Assembly (NCBI RefSeq): GCF_040605455.1
Contig: NZ_JBEXCV010000056.1
Coordinates: 1 to 50,669 of the forward strand
Source: Embleya sp040605455
GTDB lineage: Bacteria > Actinomycetota > Actinomycetes > Streptomycetales > Streptomycetaceae
Length of the DNA: 50,669 nt
Direction of reading: 5' to 3'
Translations under genes and position numbers: made by a program
In this document: one piece after another, positions 50,521 to 50,669 of the stretch
Numbering within the stretch: the stretch's first letter is position 1
Layout of the letters: the number at the start of each line of letters is the position of its first letter
The notes under the pieces: model-generated
What the model saw: the letters and a program-made list of their open reading frames with translations, nothing else
What the model was told of the DNA's origin: nothing
The model's database searches: none

Positions 50521-50669
50521 TTAGGCGGGGGTGAGGGCGGGCAAGTTCGGGTCGGCGGTCTTGGTCGGGTGGGGTGGTTTGGGGAGGGCTATGGCTATGG
50601 TGAGGCCGCCGTGGTGGTTGGCCGTTGTGGTTATGTGGGCCGCGTGGGCGTGGGCTATGGCTTGGACTA
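50521..50669 (-). CDS. Sensor histidine kinase, C-terminal end (cut by the window edge)
   Basis: The last 49 codons read VQAIAHAHAAHITTTANHHG GLTIAIALP, the final helix-strand of the HATPase domain of two-component kinases (family pattern IVQAIAHAHGG.V.A....G). A variable tail to a TAA at 50521 follows. The rest of the gene lies beyond the right edge of the window. Confidence 0.8.
   Translation of the reverse strand, partial: VQAIAHAHAAHITTTANHHGGLTIAIALPKPPHPTKTADPNLPALTPA

Overview
The window is high-GC DNA from a filamentous actinomycete, most likely a Streptomyces or a close streptomycete. The signs are GC-rich third codon positions, GTG starts, GGAGG-type ribosome sites, Tat-exported enzymes, an ABC sugar transporter without its own ATPase gene, and family members typical of the group (GPP34, DUF6126, XRE-cupin regulators). 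The many truncated and frameshifted genes and insertion-sequence scraps point to a chromosome arm or other accessory region. No tRNA, rRNA or CRISPR array was seen.

0-14 kb is mostly decayed accessory DNA. Its intact genes are a TetR/dehydrogenase pair with two operators, a Cys-variant rhomboid, a MarR regulator, a VOC protein and a GPP34 protein. Between them lie remnants of TPR, Doc toxin, M23 peptidase, transglutaminase, SAM methyltransferase, SDR, LuxR-type ATPase, hydrolase, IS21-like, IS5-like and Tn3-like genes.

14.4-18.7 kb is a compact RiPP cassette. A 92-residue precursor ends in consecutive aromatic/His-X-Ser triplets. It overlaps a radical SAM/SPASM maturase, which is followed by a 934-residue HExxH peptide-modification protein that carries an extra Cys-rich C-terminal half. 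This is the most interesting system in the window.

18.7-28.2 kb is a uronate/nickel-pincer locus. Glucuronate isomerase (uxaC) and fructuronate reductase (uxuB) genes occur twice, each pair keeping a different intact member. They are interleaved with larE, larB, larA and larC, which make or use the nickel-pincer nucleotide. A beta-glucuronidase scrap, a second larB scrap, a LacI regulator and two near-identical operator regions are also present. The arrangement suggests that the LarA homologue acts on a sugar acid.

28.4-39.2 kb continues the carbohydrate theme: an SGNH hydrolase, a sugar isomerase/epimerase-like protein, two Tat-exported PL6 lyases, a GH29 fucosidase, an ABC importer (binding protein and two permeases) behind a LacI-type operator, and a divergent 2-hydroxyacid dehydrogenase. 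Together these look like uptake and breakdown of a uronate- and fucose-containing polysaccharide.

39.2-50.7 kb holds hypothetical genes and a ligase remnant, then an ArsR / SulP transporter / degenerate malic-enzyme-like operon followed by a second ArsR and small proteins. After these come a YjdM-like zinc-ribbon protein, an XRE-cupin regulator next to a broken FAD oxidoreductase and a His-rich methyltransferase, and the C-terminal end of a sensor kinase at the edge.
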